From Erinaceus europaeus (Eukaryota > Chordata > Mammalia > Eulipotyphla > Erinaceidae), in NCBI RefSeq assembly GCF_950295315.1, contig NC_080185.1, positions 48,527,237 through 48,591,236 on the forward strand: 64,000 nt of DNA. The letters run 5' to 3'. The notes under the pieces are model-generated. The model made no database searches. It was not told the origin of the DNA and saw only the letters and a program-made list of their open reading frames with translations. This document shows positions 46,605-56,971 of the stretch, piece by piece; position 1 is the stretch's first letter; the number at the start of each line of letters is the position of its first letter. The position numbers and the translations under genes were made by a program.

Positions 46605-47756
46605 TCAAAAATGCAGAAGCATTCCATCCCAGACTATGGATCGCAGGAGGAGAAAACGAGCGTCAGGATTATAAATCTTCCTTTCCAAACTCGACTGGAC
46701 CCTGGCAATGAATTTAGCGAGGGATTCATCAAGTTCTTGTTGAAGGGAGAGAATGGGGGCTGAGGCCGCTCCCATGGGTGGTGTTAATTGCTCCCATGCT
46801 TTTAATGCACACAGGCATACCTGATCAAAATACCCCGGTGGAAACTTGGCTTCCGCCTGTTGAATCCCTGTTTGTAATTGGCCTGTTCCAAACAATGCAT
46901 CAAAATTCCCCTCTGGCTGATTTTGAATATTTTTCCGCGATTGTTGTAAACATTCGTCACGAAAGAATGCCTCCCATTGCAGGAAGAGGGGGCCTGGGAG
47001 CGTAGCGCGAGTTACATCCCTCCAATCTTGGGGGGTATTAAGGTTCTGAAGCAGGCCTTGTAAAATGGACCTGGTCCATGGGGCATGAATACCGTCATCC
47101 TTGATAGCCTGGCGTAGTTCCTTCAGGTCTGTGGCGGAATATGGATACCAGGCCTGAGGTTTTTGTCTATTGGGGGCAACATTGACCGGAAATGTGTGGA
47201 CTTGCTCTGAAAAGTGTGTAGCGGTAGGAGGAGTCACCGAAGTGGAAGCTTCTGGACAAGCAACCGAAGAAGTGGTTTTGGAGGCTACAGGAGAATTCGG
47301 ACATGTGTCTGTCAAAACAGGGGTGGGTGAAGAAGCAGCCGTGGAGGCAGCAGGAGGTTCCGGACACATGTCTGCCAAAATGGGGGTGGCCGAAGAAGTG
47401 GCTGTGGAGCCCAAAGGAGAATTCGAACACGTGTCTGCCAAAATAGGGGCCTCAGGGCAAGATGCCAAAATAGGGGCCTCAGGGCAAGATGCAGAGGAAT
47501 TAGGGTGGGTCAAGATCACGACAGACCTTTGCTTCTTCTTGTTTTTAAGGTGCTGGTTAAGTTCTATGATCACTTCCTTTATCTCTTGGACCTCAGCCTC
47601 TAGGTCCTTAAGACTTTTGAGAGGTTGCCCTATATATCCCTTGAAAGCTGCTATGATGATCAACAGGATATAAGGTGCAGCCCCGAGAAAAATGTCCCAG
47701 ATATATAAAAATTGTATACTGGAAAAAGAATGCAGAATTTGGAAAAGATTTTCCAT
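46605..47756 (-). pseudogene. gag: ERV gag: N-terminal hydrophobic segment, repeat region and capsid
   Basis: 383-residue frame. Starts at ATG 47756 in a strong context (CACCATGG), about 125 bases after the primer-binding site. Residues 1-40 have a hydrophobic stretch (about 18-38) and no Gly at position 2, so no myristoylation site. Residues 45-75 are charged and coiled-coil-like. Residues about 85-180 are a Pro/Ser/Thr/Cys-rich repeat region. Then comes capsid, with the major homology region around QQELDESLAKFIARVQ. It ends at a TGA near 46605, where the related fragment at 37620 has a sense codon, so the frame is truncated inside capsid. Confidence 0.88.
47440..47492. repeat. 27-bp tandem duplication inside gag
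   Basis: Two copies of AAAATAGGGGCCTCAGGGCA plus 7 bases, encoding a nine-residue CPEAPILAS-type repeat twice. Confidence 0.9.
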
Positions 47757-47879
47757 GGTGGAGAGATCTCAGGAAAACAATAACAAAGAAAAAAATCACA
47801 GCGCCTTAACACAATATTGCAGATACCCAAAAGGTGTGTACTTATCTAGGATGTCTTCTTGTAAATCTGCTGCTTACGT

Positions 47880-47898
47880 GTCCCTGTTCTGGGCGCCA
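47880..47898 (-). other. tRNA primer-binding site, Lys type
   Basis: Minus strand TGGCGCCCAGAACAGGGAC begins two bases inside the 5' LTR. It matches the tRNA-Lys3-type site of lentiviruses and mouse mammary tumour virus except for one extra A after the CCC. Confidence 0.85.
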
Positions 47899-47900
47899 GA

Positions 47901-48364
47901 TGCCGGGATAGCCTGAGGGTACATCTTCCCGAGCTAGTGCTCTCTGGGTTGGAGAGAACTCAACTGGAGCCGATCTAGGCTGCTGTGTGGGAGAGGGATC
48001 AGGAACTCGTGCTGCACTAACTTCACAGGAGATACACTCTGGAACTCTCGGAGCCAGAAAGTAATTTCCAAGTGTCTTTAATCAGAAGAGCAGCTGTTTT
48101 TATACTCTCCAAGTAGGGTGGAAACAGGATGTGATATAGAGAGGGTGGAGAGAAAAGTGACTGGTGAAAATCAGAGTGTGACAAGGAGGGGGCGGAGGAG
48201 GCGAGAATCCTATCACTGAACCACCAATACCCTGGAGGGAGTGCTTTATGTAAATGTAAAAGTGATTTCTGTGAATAGACCAAAGCTTTGAATGGGATTA
48301 AATCTATCCCTATATAGGCATATGGTTAAGCAGAAGCCAGGGGGAGCTGGCATACTAACCAACA
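47901..48364 (-). mobile_element. 5' LTR of provirus
   Basis: 464 bp, collinear with the 3' LTR, about 96% identical by hand count. External end TGTTGG at 48364. Confidence 0.93.
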
Positions 48365-49857
48365 GGATGTTATGGAGTCCTTGGGGTATAACCCCAGGAG
48401 AGGAATTACTGGACCATATGGAAGGTCCATGTCTAGCCTTCTGAGAGTTTTCCAGACTGCTCTCCACAGAGGCTATACCAATTTACATTCCCACCAGCAT
48501 GTAAAAGGGTTCCTCTGTCCCCACATCCTCTCCAGCACTTGTTGCTGCTGTCCTTTTTGATGTATGCCATTCTTACAGGAGTGAGGTGGTATCTTAGTGT
48601 TGTCTTAACTTGCATTTCTCTGACAATCAGTGACCTAGAGCAGTTTTTCATATGTTTGTTAGCTTTTTGGATCTCCTCTATGGTGAATGTTTTGTTCATA
48701 TCCTCTGCCCATTTTTGGATGGGGTCATTTGATTTTTTGGTGCTAAGTTTGCTGAGATCTTTATATATTTTGGTGATTAGTTTCTTGTCTGATGTAAGGC
48801 ATGTGAAGATTTTCTCCCGTTCTGTGAGGGGTCTCTCTGTTTGTTTAATAATTTCTTTGGATGTGCAGAAGCTTTTCAATTTGATGTAGTCCCATTGTTT
48901 TTTTTCTGCTTTAGTCTTCCTTGCAAATGGGTTTGATTCATCAAAGATGTCCTTGAGGTGTATGTGGGAAAGTGTTTTACCAATGTTTTCCTCTAAGTAT
49001 TAGATTGTTTCTGGTCTGACATCTAGGTCTTTGATCAATTTGGAGTTGATTTTTGTTTCTGGTGAGATAAAGTGGTTCAATTTCATTCTTCTGCATGTTG
49101 CAACCAAGTTTTCCCAGCACCATTTATTGAAGAGAGCCTCCTTTTTCCATTTAATCCTTTGGGCCCCCTTATCAATGATTAGATGCCCATAGGTGTTGGG
49201 ATTTATTTCTGGGCTTTCAATTCTGTTCCAATGGTCTGTGTGCCTATTTTTGTTCCAGTACCATGCTGTTTTGATGATGATGGCTTTATAATATAGTTTG
49301 AGGTCTGGGAGTTTGATGCCTCCATTTCTGTTTCTTTTCCTCAAGATGGTTTTGGCAATTCTAGGTGTTTTTGTGTTCCAGATAAATGATTGTAGTGTTT
49401 GTTCTATTCTCTTAAAGAAGCTTGGTGGAACTTTGATGGGTATTGCATTAAATTTGTATATGGCTCTGGGGAGAATATTCATTTTGATGATATTTATTCT
49501 TCCAATCCATGAGCATGGGATATCTTTCCATTTCTTGGTATCAGTTTCTATTTCCTTGAGTAGCAACTCATAGTTTTCAGCATACAAGTCTTTCACTTCT
49601 TTGGTCAACTTTATTCCTAGGTATTTGATTGATTTTGCTGAAACAGTAAATGGGAGTGATTTCTGGATGTCTTCTTCTTCAGATTTAGTGCTTGCATAAA
49701 GAAATGCCACTGATTTTTGTACATTGATTTTGTAGCCTGATACCTTGCTATATTGCCTAATAACTTCCAGTAATTTTCTTCTTCATTCTTTAGGTCTTTC
49801 TATGTATACTATCATATCATCTGCAAATAGTGAGAGCTTGACTTCTTCCCTTCCAAT
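48365..49857 (-). pseudogene. L1 ORF2 second half, upstream of provirus
   Basis: From [19 protein letters not shown] near 49857-49790 through the thumb to WEKIFTC and the CWRGCGDRG motif (48500). Two stops against the 24577-27360 copy: one right after RPKE (about 49787) and one near 49000. A one-base shift lies near 48500. The 236-residue frame 49000-49710 is the longest intact piece. Confidence 0.93.
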
Positions 49858-50670
49858 CTGTTGTTCCTTAGTTGTTGTGTCTTGAGTACAAGTAACAGGG
49901 TACTAAATACCTTTATGACAATTGCACTCACCAACCTCAGGAATTACAGTAGCAATTGAAGTAAGTATTGAAGTAGTTTAATCGTTACCAGTTAGCCAAA
50001 CAATTTCTCCAGTCCATGAAAAAATAGTAACCAAATCCCAGTGAAGAAAGAGAAAAGAAAGAGAGGATAGCAAGAATAGACAGTTATGCAAATCTACTAT
50101 CCACTGTATATTCTAGGGGTAACAAGAGGGGAAAGGGAACTAGAGCAGAGATACACACAGAGAGTCCACTCTGAGTCAGATTTCTTCCCCAAAATAATTC
50201 ACAAATTCAGAAAGGCAAAGAAGAAGGAAGAAGTGTATGACAAGATTAAAAAGAGAGAGAGAGAGAGACAAGAGAGAGAAAAGGGAGAAGATAAGAAAAA
50301 GAGCTGTAATTAAAGAGCAGTGAATGGAAATTCCCAAATGTGTATCAGTGAATTCAAAAAGGCACCCTGTTTGGTGGTGTGGGGGATCCTGCTAGGAGCT
50401 GGTCCCCAGGGATTGCTTATGGGTGGGGGGTGCCGGGAAGGAGGTATGCTTGAAAATTAAAAGGAAGAAGAAAAATTTTTCCCCTTTTTTCCCTACTCTA
50501 ATTCTTAACCCAAATTAAGTTATAGTCACCTCCTTGGTGTCACCGCTAGGACCGCTTATTGGCTGGCCTGTTAAAGGCAGAAAATCCTACCGTTTACAGG
50601 AGATGTGGTCGGAGCTCAGCCACTAGCAGCTTCTCCGTCTGCCATCTTCCGGGAAACCCCCCCCCCGAGA
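49858..50670 (-). mobile_element. L1 5' UTR attached to ORF2
   Basis: Starts (minus strand) with TCTC and a run of ten G, then TTTCCCGGAAGATGGC, and continues through CT-rich text to AACAACAG at the ORF2 junction. By comparison with 60850-60905, the junction falls within about ten bases of where the ORF1 start codon would be. Confidence 0.85.
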
Positions 50671-50680
50671 CTTTTTTAAA

Positions 50681-51141
50681 GGATTTCTCAAAAATGAAAA
50701 CTAGCTCCAAGTCCTTTTGATCCAATGAGAGCTATACTCAAGAAGTCTTCGGATCCGCCCTCAGGGTCGCAGTGGTCCCCGGAGACTCCCAAGAGAAAGC
50801 CCCTGAGCTACAGTGCTCCCTCCCAGTCCTCTGCTGGCCGCCCAGCAGCGCTCTGCAACCAGTGGAGGAGCCACCTTCCTGGGCGGAGGACAGTGCCTGG
50901 CGCACCCGTCCTGCCTGCCACCGCCTGGGAAGTGTGGAGCAGCCGCCCATTTGTCCGTGCCACTTCTACTCTAATTCTTAACCCAAATTAAGTTATAGTC
51001 ACCTCCTTGCTGTCACTGCTAGGACCCCTTATTGACTGGCCTGCTAAAGGCAGAAAATCCTACCGTTTCCAGAAGATGTGATCAGAGCTCAAGCCACTAG
51101 CAGCTTCTCAGTCCGCCATCTTCCGGGAAACCCCCCGTCCC
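50681..51141 (-). mobile_element. Second L1 5' UTR head with GC-rich segment
   Basis: 51141 down to about 50975 repeats the L1 start sequence. 50725-50970 is a GC-rich, CpG-containing segment absent from the copies at 36311 and 49858. Frames across the GC-rich part look like composition artefacts. Confidence 0.75.
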
Positions 51142-51415
51142 TACCTTTTTCACCTTTTGCAGCCCCTTTCCTAACCATGTATGGTATTGTCAAGCCAATT
51201 CCACTTCCGACATGTCTCTTCCTTTTTTCTGGACGGGGGAGACATGCAGGCAGACTGGGAGGCTGACGCCAGCCATTGCGGTTTGTGCCACATGGCTTAA
51301 CCAGGTGTCCTACTGCCTGACTCTAGGGTGTTCAGCTTAATAAAGATTTGAATTGCCTTGCAGCCACAAGCTTGGTTCCTGGGTCATCTCTCTCTCTTGT
51401 CTTGCTAGCCCAACA
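51142..51415 (+). mobile_element. Truncated gammaretrovirus-like LTR
   Basis: Has AATAAAGATTTG at about 51339 and ends CCCAACA. Related to the solo LTR at 18529 and the fragment at 9597. Its 5' part is missing at the L1 boundary. Confidence 0.65.
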
Positions 51416-51431
51416 GTTTTAAGTGTCTTTC

Positions 51432-51471
<40 letters not shown>
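51432..51471. repeat. (CT)n microsatellite
   Basis: Pairs with the (GA)n at 61331-61369, with a small length difference between arms. Confidence 0.95.
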
Positions 51472-51472
<1 letters not shown>

Positions 51473-52610
51473 AGCTATTTTACCTCTTTCTTAGTTTTCT
51501 CTAATTTATCCTCTGTCTGGCTTATTCTGTTTTCTGCTTTTGTTTTTCTGCTCTCCCTTCCCTCAGATTCCTTCTGCAGTTTGGCTATTTTTTTTTTAAC
51601 TTGTTCAGTTACAGTGTTAGCTTGTTCTGCCTGCTGGCCTTTCAATTACCTCAAGATAGCTAATATTTTCTTTCAGAGAATAATTGATTATTCTCTATTT
51701 CTGACTGTATTTTCCTCAAAAGCTTTCCTCACTCCTGTGATCAATGCATCAATTAATGCTTGTATATTTTCCTGATTTTTAGTTTACTCTGGCTTACTTG
51801 GAATTTCTTCTGGGCTCTTTTCCTTATTAATTGCTTTCGTTGATTAAACTATTTTAGATTTGACCCTTTTGGTATATGTTTTATAGTTTTGTGTCTTGGC
51901 TATTTTTGTTTAGTTGTTTGGTTAAGTGAGGTAAAGCCACCCCAAAATAAAGAACTCTTACAACAGAAGTCACAAACCTCATCAAATGCAACTACAGTAA
52001 CAGAAGTCATGATTAATGCAATTTGAGCAAAACCAGTTAGATATGAAAACTCTCCCCTCCAAAAACCAAAACAAAACTATAATAAGACAAACCAAGAATA
52101 GACTATCAAAAAAATCAACTATCAAACAAATGCAAGAGATAGTGGGAAAGGGGAGGAAAGAAAGGAAGAAAGAGAGGGAGAAAGATATAAAGAATGAAAA
52201 ACCTTACCACATCAGATTTCTTATACAAGATAAATAACAAATAAGCACAAGTGAATATAAAAAATAGGAAGAAAAATCAGAGAAGAGGAAAGAAAAAGAA
52301 GAGAGAGAGAAATAAAGAAGAAAAAATGCTACTACCACAATAGATAGCACAACCAATCAGCAGTAAATGTAATGCAACAACAAAGGCTAATTTTATTCAA
52401 AGTAATAAGAAGGGAAAATAAACTAACAACAACAACAAAAAGAAAACAACAAAACAAAACAAAAACAACAACAAAGAAAATTAAAAAAAACATAAAGATC
52501 AATCTTCTGTTTAAAATATTCCAAAATGGCTATATAAAATCTCCCTCCTTTTAAAATAAAGCAGAAACATTTTCAAAAAGCAACATAAACGAAAGAGCTA
52601 GAGGGAAGAA
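51472..52610 (-). pseudogene. L1 5' UTR and ORF1 N-terminal remnant
   Basis: On the minus strand: Lys/Glu-rich coiled-coil sequence (ISQTEDKLEKTKKEVK), an upstream block IQALIDALITGVRKAFEEN, and an N-terminal segment whose start codon is ATA where ATG is expected. Several in-frame stops. Upstream (51900-52610) is CT-rich 5' UTR. Confidence 0.75.
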
Positions 52611-53500
52611 AAAAAAAAAAAAGGAAACTAAGGGAGAATACTCATACAGACCCAGCAGTGGCAGAGATTGGTTAAGGAAGTTAACCAATCAGAAAGAGCT
52701 CTTTTAGGTAAAGGGAAAAAAAAAACTCCTTTAGATGAATCCTTGATAAGCTTGGACTCTTGATAATGACATTGACTCAACAAGGAGCCTTTCTTGTCTG
52801 TTGCTGGTTCCCTCACCCCTCTGGAGTGAGGGGGTGGGGTGGGGACTCAATGCAGAGGAAGAAATTGAAACTCACAGTAACTTCATAAATTTGGATCTAG
52901 TAGACTGATTAAGTAAAGTATTGCAAAGAGAATTATCTGAACCAGGCTAACCTCAGATACTAGAATTTGATCTCCCTATATCAATGGAGGGAGACATCAC
53001 TGCAATCCACCTTAATTGTGAGTTTAAAGAAGCTTTCTGTCCACTCCAGGTAGCAGCACAATCCCATAGAGAGGCTTGACACAGAAAACTTCTGTCTCCA
53101 CACCAGGTAGTTGATTGAAACAGTAAAGGAAAAGATAGTTTATTGGGTAAATTGAAAAAATGTGATTCTGAAAACTAATGGAATTCCTGCTAACTCAAAG
53201 AACTCATTGAAGACTGTGAGCTTGTGCCTAAATTTCAGCAGTAAATTATTTCCTTTGTCATCCTACCCACTTTGTTGCACTTCGCTCAATTCTGTTATAC
53301 TTCTGTCTTTCTTGTAACTATGGATTCATGGATTTATTCTCACTAGCCCTCTTTGTTGTTCAACCATTACTGCTAGTCCAAAACAACTTAATTCAGTACA
53401 TGCTATCCTCAAATATACTGATCTCTTTTTAACATAAAGACAAGCTAAAAATCTCCAACAAAAAAGGTGCTTATGCTGTACCAAAAAAAAAAAAAAAAGA
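52611..53500. other. Arm sequence, probably repeat-derived
   Basis: May be further L1 5' UTR. Short frames only. An A-run occurs at 53482-53498. No gene recognised. Confidence 0.35.
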
Positions 53501-53529
53501 TTAATCTTATCACTCAAAACTAAGAATCA

Positions 53530-54535
53530 ACACAGAGGCAGATCTGTACAAACAAATTAAATAACCCTTATCTCCTTTTCCTTTCAATTTCCCCCATATA
53601 TTTCCTAGTCACTTCTCTGTAATCTGATGCCCTTTCCCTCAATGAAGATCAACAATGGTAGGGACTGCCCCATTTTCGGAAAGTAGGTTGGACCAAAATC
53701 CTCTACTACTTGAGTAAGATGGATCTGGCAGTGGGTGCAGCCTAGCTATGACCATGGAATGCAAGCTCAGACCTATAGTGATTCAGATGTTGCAAAGATT
53801 CCTGAACTGAATATAGGCCCCAGATGAAATCAGTGTGGTTTACAGTTAATGGTATTTACAGTTAATGGTATTTATATACTTTTCCTAGATTTGAGAGCTA
53901 CTGTCTTCTCTGATCCATATTTCTAGTCCTATTTCTAACCCTGATACCATCTCCCCAGATAATACCTTTGGCCCACCTGCATGTTAGCTTTCAGGATCAT
54001 GCAAAAATCAGTAAAGTCATGGGACCATTGGAATACACCTAAAATAGACCTATGAACTTTTTCGAAGATGGAAACTCCAAATCTCATCTGCTATATTCTT
54101 GCCTTTAGGTTCCAGATTATTAAACACTTTGTTCTTCTTTATATCTTAATGCTTTTTCAAACATCAAGTTGATGCCAACCTTACTCTCCAGAGATAACAA
54201 CCTCACTAATGCACCCTGGAACCCCATCTCTCCAGAGCCCTGGCCCACCAGGGAAAGATAGAAACATGTGGGAGTATGGATCAACTTACCAATTCTTATG
54301 TTCAACAAAGAAGCAATTATAGAAGCTATACCTCCTACCTTCTGCACCCCATAATGATCCATACTCGCAGAGAGCTAAAGAATAGGAAAGCTTCCAGTGG
54401 AAGTAATAGTATATGGAGCTCTGGTGGTGGGAAATATATGAAATTTTACCCCTTTTATCCTATGGTTTTGTCAATATTATCTACTTTTTATTTTATAAAG
54501 AAATTAAATTTTAAAATATCACAAGATACTAAAGA
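53530..54535 (+). mobile_element. Old L1-type 3' UTR copy
   Basis: Collinear with 20160-21250: AGGGACTGCCCCATTTTCGG, TAGTCCTATTTCTAACCCTG, end GAAATTAAATTTTAAAATATC. Confidence 0.65.
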
Positions 54536-54557
54536 AAAAAGATAGATGTGGTTACCA

Positions 54558-54645
54558 TAATTTTCAGTATACAGGTCATTCACAAAGATATTTTATTGAT
54601 TTTGCTGCTGTAGTAAATGGGAGTGATTTATGGACATCTCCTCCT
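54558..54645 (-). pseudogene. L1 ORF2 scrap at left junction
   Basis: Matches, with divergence, the stretch at 49570-49680 (AGTAAATGGGAGTGATTT). It begins right at the arm boundary. Confidence 0.6.
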
Positions 54646-54723
54646 CCTCTTCCTCTTTTTTCTCCTCCTCTTCCTCCTCGTTTTCTTTGATAAATTCTGG
54701 TTTTATATTATATTTTATTATAT

Positions 54724-54918
54724 TATATTTATATTTATATTTATATTTATATTTATATTTATATTTATATTTATATTTATATTTATATTTATATTTATAT
54801 TTATATTTATATTTATATTTATATTTATATTTATATTTATATTTATATTTATATTTATATTTATATTTATATTTATATTTATATTTATATTTATATTTAT
54901 ATTTATATTTATATTTAT
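54724..54918. repeat. (ATATTT)n array, about 32 copies
   Basis: Near-perfect hexanucleotide tandem repeat of about 195 bp. Frames of alternating Ile-Phe or Tyr-Leu across it are artefacts. Confidence 0.98.
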
Positions 54919-54929
54919 TCTATTTTATG

Positions 54930-55055
54930 ATATTTTATTTTATTTTATATTTACCACAGCATTGCACTGGTCTGACTTATAGTGGGTTGGAGGAATGGAC
55001 CTGGGACCTCAAAGCCTCAGTTATGAGAGTGTGTTTGTATATCCACTATGTTGTA
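54930..55055 (-). mobile_element. tRNA-related SINE, second type
   Basis: TATATTTACCACAGCATTGC, then GGACCTGGGACCTCAAAGC. Confidence 0.55.
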
Positions 55056-55516
55056 TTTTTTTCCCCTCAGCACTTGGAAAGTATTTGTTTTGCAAATATT
55101 TTAGAGTTTAAGAATAAAAAGTCATTGTATTGTGAAAAAAAAAAACTGTGGTATAGGTGTCTTTTTTTTTAACCTTTAGCATTATTGAAATGAGATTACA
55201 GAAAATATACTGAGATGACTCTTTGAATCTATGAATGAGTCTGTTATACTACTAACTGGCAATGAAAGTTTAAAACCAAATAAAGAAAACAAATAAGCAG
55301 TTGTTCAATACATTTAGATTAATTTTCTCCTTTATTGGAAGTGTAATGTCACATGAAGGCTAAATCCATTTTTTTCTGCTTACTTGTTTGATTTTGCAGA
55401 TAATGGTCATGGAAAGATGAGAAATCATACCTATATCTCACCAACTTTACTGTAAACTATAACCTCCCAAAATGTTTTTGTCATTACATCTCTCAAAAAT
55501 TGACTACAAAAATATT

Positions 55517-55737
55517 ATCTGTGGGGAGGCAGGTTAGTGGTGCACCTGGTTGAACTCACACATTACACTGCACAAGGACCCAGGTTCAAGCCCCTGGTAC
55601 CCAGCTGTAGGAGGAAAGCTTCACAAGTGCCGAAGCAGGGCTGCAGGTCTCTCTCCGTCTCTATCACCCCCTTCCCTCTCAATTTCTAGCTGTCTCTATC
55701 CAATAAACAAATAAATACAATAAAAAAATTAAAAAAG
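55517..55737 (+). mobile_element. Older-form tRNA-derived SINE
   Basis: GGTGCACCTGGTTGAAC head, CAGGTTCAAGCCCC B box, CTGTCTCTATCCAATAAAC and A-rich tail. Confidence 0.88.
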
Positions 55738-55868
55738 ACATAAATAAATTAAGAAAAGAAATTTAAAATATGATCTGTTCATAGGTCAACTCACATTTAT
55801 TTGGGTGGTATGTAAAAAGTCATTCAGGAAACATATTTCCAGAGAACGACAAAGCTGCTAGTATCTTT

Positions 55869-55874
55869 TACTTT

Positions 55875-55926
<52 letters not shown>

Positions 55927-55960
55927 TCCTCCTTCCCTCCTTCCTTCCTTTCTTTCTTTT
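55869..55960. repeat. (TTTC)n/(CCTT)n array
   Basis: About 15 TTTC units followed by CCTT-type units, forming the reversed tail of the next SINE. Confidence 0.95.
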
Positions 55961-56160
55961 TTGAATCTTTATTAATTTGATAGAGACAGTCAGAAATTAA
56001 GAGGATGGGGAGACACAGAGAGGAGACAGAGAGACACCTGCAGCACTGCTTCACCACTTGTGAAGTCCCCCTCCCTGCAGGTGGGGACCGGGGACTCAAA
56101 CCTGAGTCCTTGCATACTGTTACATGTGCACTCAACCAGGTGAGCAACCACCCAGGCCCT
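55961..56160 (-). mobile_element. Older-form tRNA-derived SINE
   Basis: Reverse copy: TTGATAGAGACAGTCAGAAA, CTGCTTCACCACTTGTGAAG, head at right. Confidence 0.88.
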
Positions 56161-56164
56161 TCTT

Positions 56165-56425
56165 TTCTTATTTTTATTGTCACCAGGGTTATCACTGAGG
56201 CTCAGTGCCTGCACAACAAATCCACCTCTCCCAGAAGCCATTCTTGTATTTGACAAGATAGAGAGAAATAGATGGAGGTTGAGAGGACAGAGGAGAGACA
56301 CATGCAACATTGCTTCACAACTGGTGAAACTTAAGCCCCTTCAGGTGGGTACTGGGAGCTTGAAACCTAGTCTTCACATATGGTAATATGTGCACTCTAC
56401 CTGGTACATCGTCACCCAATCCCTG
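56165..56425 (-). mobile_element. tRNA-derived SINE, long form
   Basis: Carries the 3' module (CACCAGGGTTATCACTGAGG) at its left and a head at the right; diverged. Confidence 0.75.
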
Positions 56426-56761
56426 GCATTAGTTTCGGAATGTCCCTTTTACAGTGTAAATCTTCTCAGAAGATCTGGAGGAAAGAGCTTTTAAAATAAA
56501 ATTTAAAAAAAAGAAGAGTTTATGATCATCTCCATTTGAAAAATGATCTTTCATCTGCACAGATAAAATTTTTATGTGTACTCAAGTAATTGAATTACAA
56601 AAGCAAATCCTTAAATGTAAAATCATTTAGTGTTGATTGTTCTCGGTAGCTTAACTATCAAGTTTTTTCTCTGGTCTCTTCATAGTCTTGTTCAAATAAG
56701 TAGAATAAAAATGCTATGGCTGCAGAATTTTCAGAAACTTCAGAATATCAAAGAAAAGACC

Positions 56762-56971
56762 AGGGGGGCCAGGGGGTGGTGCACCTACATGTTTGGGAGC
56801 ACATGTTGTAATGAGCAAGGACCTGGGTTCAAGCCCCGGTCCTCAATTGCAAGGGGAAAGCTTGACTAGTGCTGAGGCAATGTGGCAGATGCCACTCTGT
56901 TTCTCTTCCTTCTCTATCACCCCTTCCCTCTCTATTTCTGGCTGTCTCTAGCCCATAAATAAAGATTTAAA
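56762..56971 (+). mobile_element. Older-form SINE with 11-bp target duplication
   Basis: Complete copy (GGGTTCAAGCCCCGGTCC B box, CTGGCTGTCTCTAGCCCATAA tail) flanked by AAGAAAAGACC at 56751-56761 and 56972-56982. Confidence 0.92.

Larger units (their letters stand above)
40671..48364 (-). mobile_element. Class II (betaretrovirus/IAP-like) endogenous provirus, env-less
   Basis: A 7.7-kb provirus on the minus strand: LTR, primer-binding site, gag, pro, pol, long non-coding 3' region, polypurine tract, LTR. By eye the LTRs differ at about 18 of 465 positions. It sits in an L1, whose sequence resumes on each side (GGTTGTGT to the left, GGATGTTATGG to the right); a 6-bp duplication is plausible but blurred. 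Every gene has at least one break, so it cannot replicate by itself. Confidence 0.93.
39046..50670 (-). mobile_element. L1 with 5' UTR joined to mid-ORF2, split by a provirus
   Basis: Reading on the minus strand: 5' UTR with G-run start (50670 down to 49858), then directly ORF2 from just before the FADD motif (49857 down to 48365), provirus 48364-40671, then ORF2 end and long 3' UTR (40670 to about 39056). CTTTTTTAAA occurs at both 39046-39055 and 50671-50680, consistent with a short target duplication. An intact 5' start with the whole of ORF1 and about two thirds of ORF2 missing suggests reverse transcription of a shortened RNA. Confidence 0.8.
48803..54557 (+). repeat. Inverted repeat, left arm
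   Basis: Reverse complement of 58243-64000. Positions pair to a sum of 112800 from 54557 to about 51480 and to 112803 from about 51430 to 48803. The only differences I saw are one base at 54546 and the length of the CT/GA microsatellite. The outer limit may lie further left, because the right arm leaves the window. Confidence 0.95.

Noticed and set aside
54617..55172. Two long frames of alternating Ile-Phe and Tyr-Leu (121 and 180 residues).
   Set aside because: They only reflect the ATATTT tandem repeat; no start context, domain or conservation.
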